Shown here: positions 5,175 to 5,261 of the stretch, one piece after another | Layout: every line of letters begins with the position of its first letter | Position numbering within the stretch: position 1 is the stretch's first letter | Made by a program: the position numbers and the translations under genes | DNA from: Chlamydiota bacterium | GTDB taxonomy: Bacteria; Chlamydiota; Chlamydiia; Chlamydiales; Criblamydiaceae | Reading direction: 5' to 3' | Length of the DNA stretch: 5,261 nucleotides | Assembly (NCBI GenBank): GCA_021772365.1 | Contig: JAJFMC010000348.1 | Coordinates: forward strand, 1 to 5,261 | The notes under the pieces: model-generated | Told to the model about the DNA's origin: nothing | What the model saw: the letters and a program-made list of their open reading frames with translations, nothing else | Databases searched by the model: none

Positions 5175-5261
5175 TTATTTCGTGCCTTCAGCACTCAATT
5201 GCTTGGTTTGCGTGGTCCTGGGGTTCGCTGCACTCGTCCTCCACCACCAGGCTCGTTCAAT
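5175..5261 (-). other. G+C-richer edge segment with a short truncated open frame
   Basis: From the window edge an open minus-strand frame runs 28 codons (IERAWWWRTSAANPRTTQTK and eight more residues) to a TAA at 5175-5177. The odd composition and the sudden rise in G+C suggest the start of another repeat or mobile segment rather than a normal gene end. It shares the 9-base word GGCTCGTTC with the centre of element 1 (1258-1266), which may be chance. A small GTGC/GCAC hairpin lies at 5182-5194. No function can be given. Confidence 0.25.

Overview
The window looks like part of an AT-rich Gram-negative genome, probably a gammaproteobacterium. The evidence is Sec signal peptides on exported proteins, a PEP-CTERM sorting tail (known only from Gram-negative bacteria with a processing exosortase), a GxxExxY-family remnant, Shine-Dalgarno sites of the AAGGAGG type, and intergenic DNA as low as 14 G+C in 60 bases (241-300). 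I cannot name the genus; a Legionellales-like background is a guess from overall flavour only.

Layout. 1-330 is AT-rich DNA with no gene I can support. 331-1164 (minus) is a cytosolic alpha/beta hydrolase that is clearly richer in G+C than everything around it. 1165-1623 has no gene but is full of inverted repeats: a 168-bp long-armed element at 1197-1364 and smaller stem-loops up to 1569. 1624-1875 (minus) is the C-terminal remnant of a GxxExxY (PD-(D/E)xK-like) protein. Its upstream end is cut by a near-perfect 70-bp hairpin at 1873-1942, whose arm supplies an in-frame stop codon. 2011-2283 (minus) encodes a small exported protein made almost entirely of Arg/Asp/Glu/Gln repeats. 2284-2833 is non-coding apart from signals for the next gene. 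2834-3535 (plus) encodes an exported PEP-CTERM protein. 3591-4790 (minus) encodes a secreted lipase/esterase-type alpha/beta hydrolase converging on it. 4791-5261 has no supported gene. It holds a probable promoter for the lipase, a second long-armed inverted repeat (169 bp, arms 47 bp, 43 matches) and a G+C-richer edge segment.

The genes do not form an operon or an obvious pathway: each is a single transcription unit with its own start signals and intergenic spacing. Three of the four intact proteins are exported, so the common thread is cell-envelope or secreted function. No exosortase, transposase, integrase, tRNA, rRNA or CRISPR array is visible. The most unusual content is the density and size of palindromic DNA, which accounts for much of the non-coding sequence, and the charged-repeat exported protein. 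I do not see a coherent new multi-gene system.
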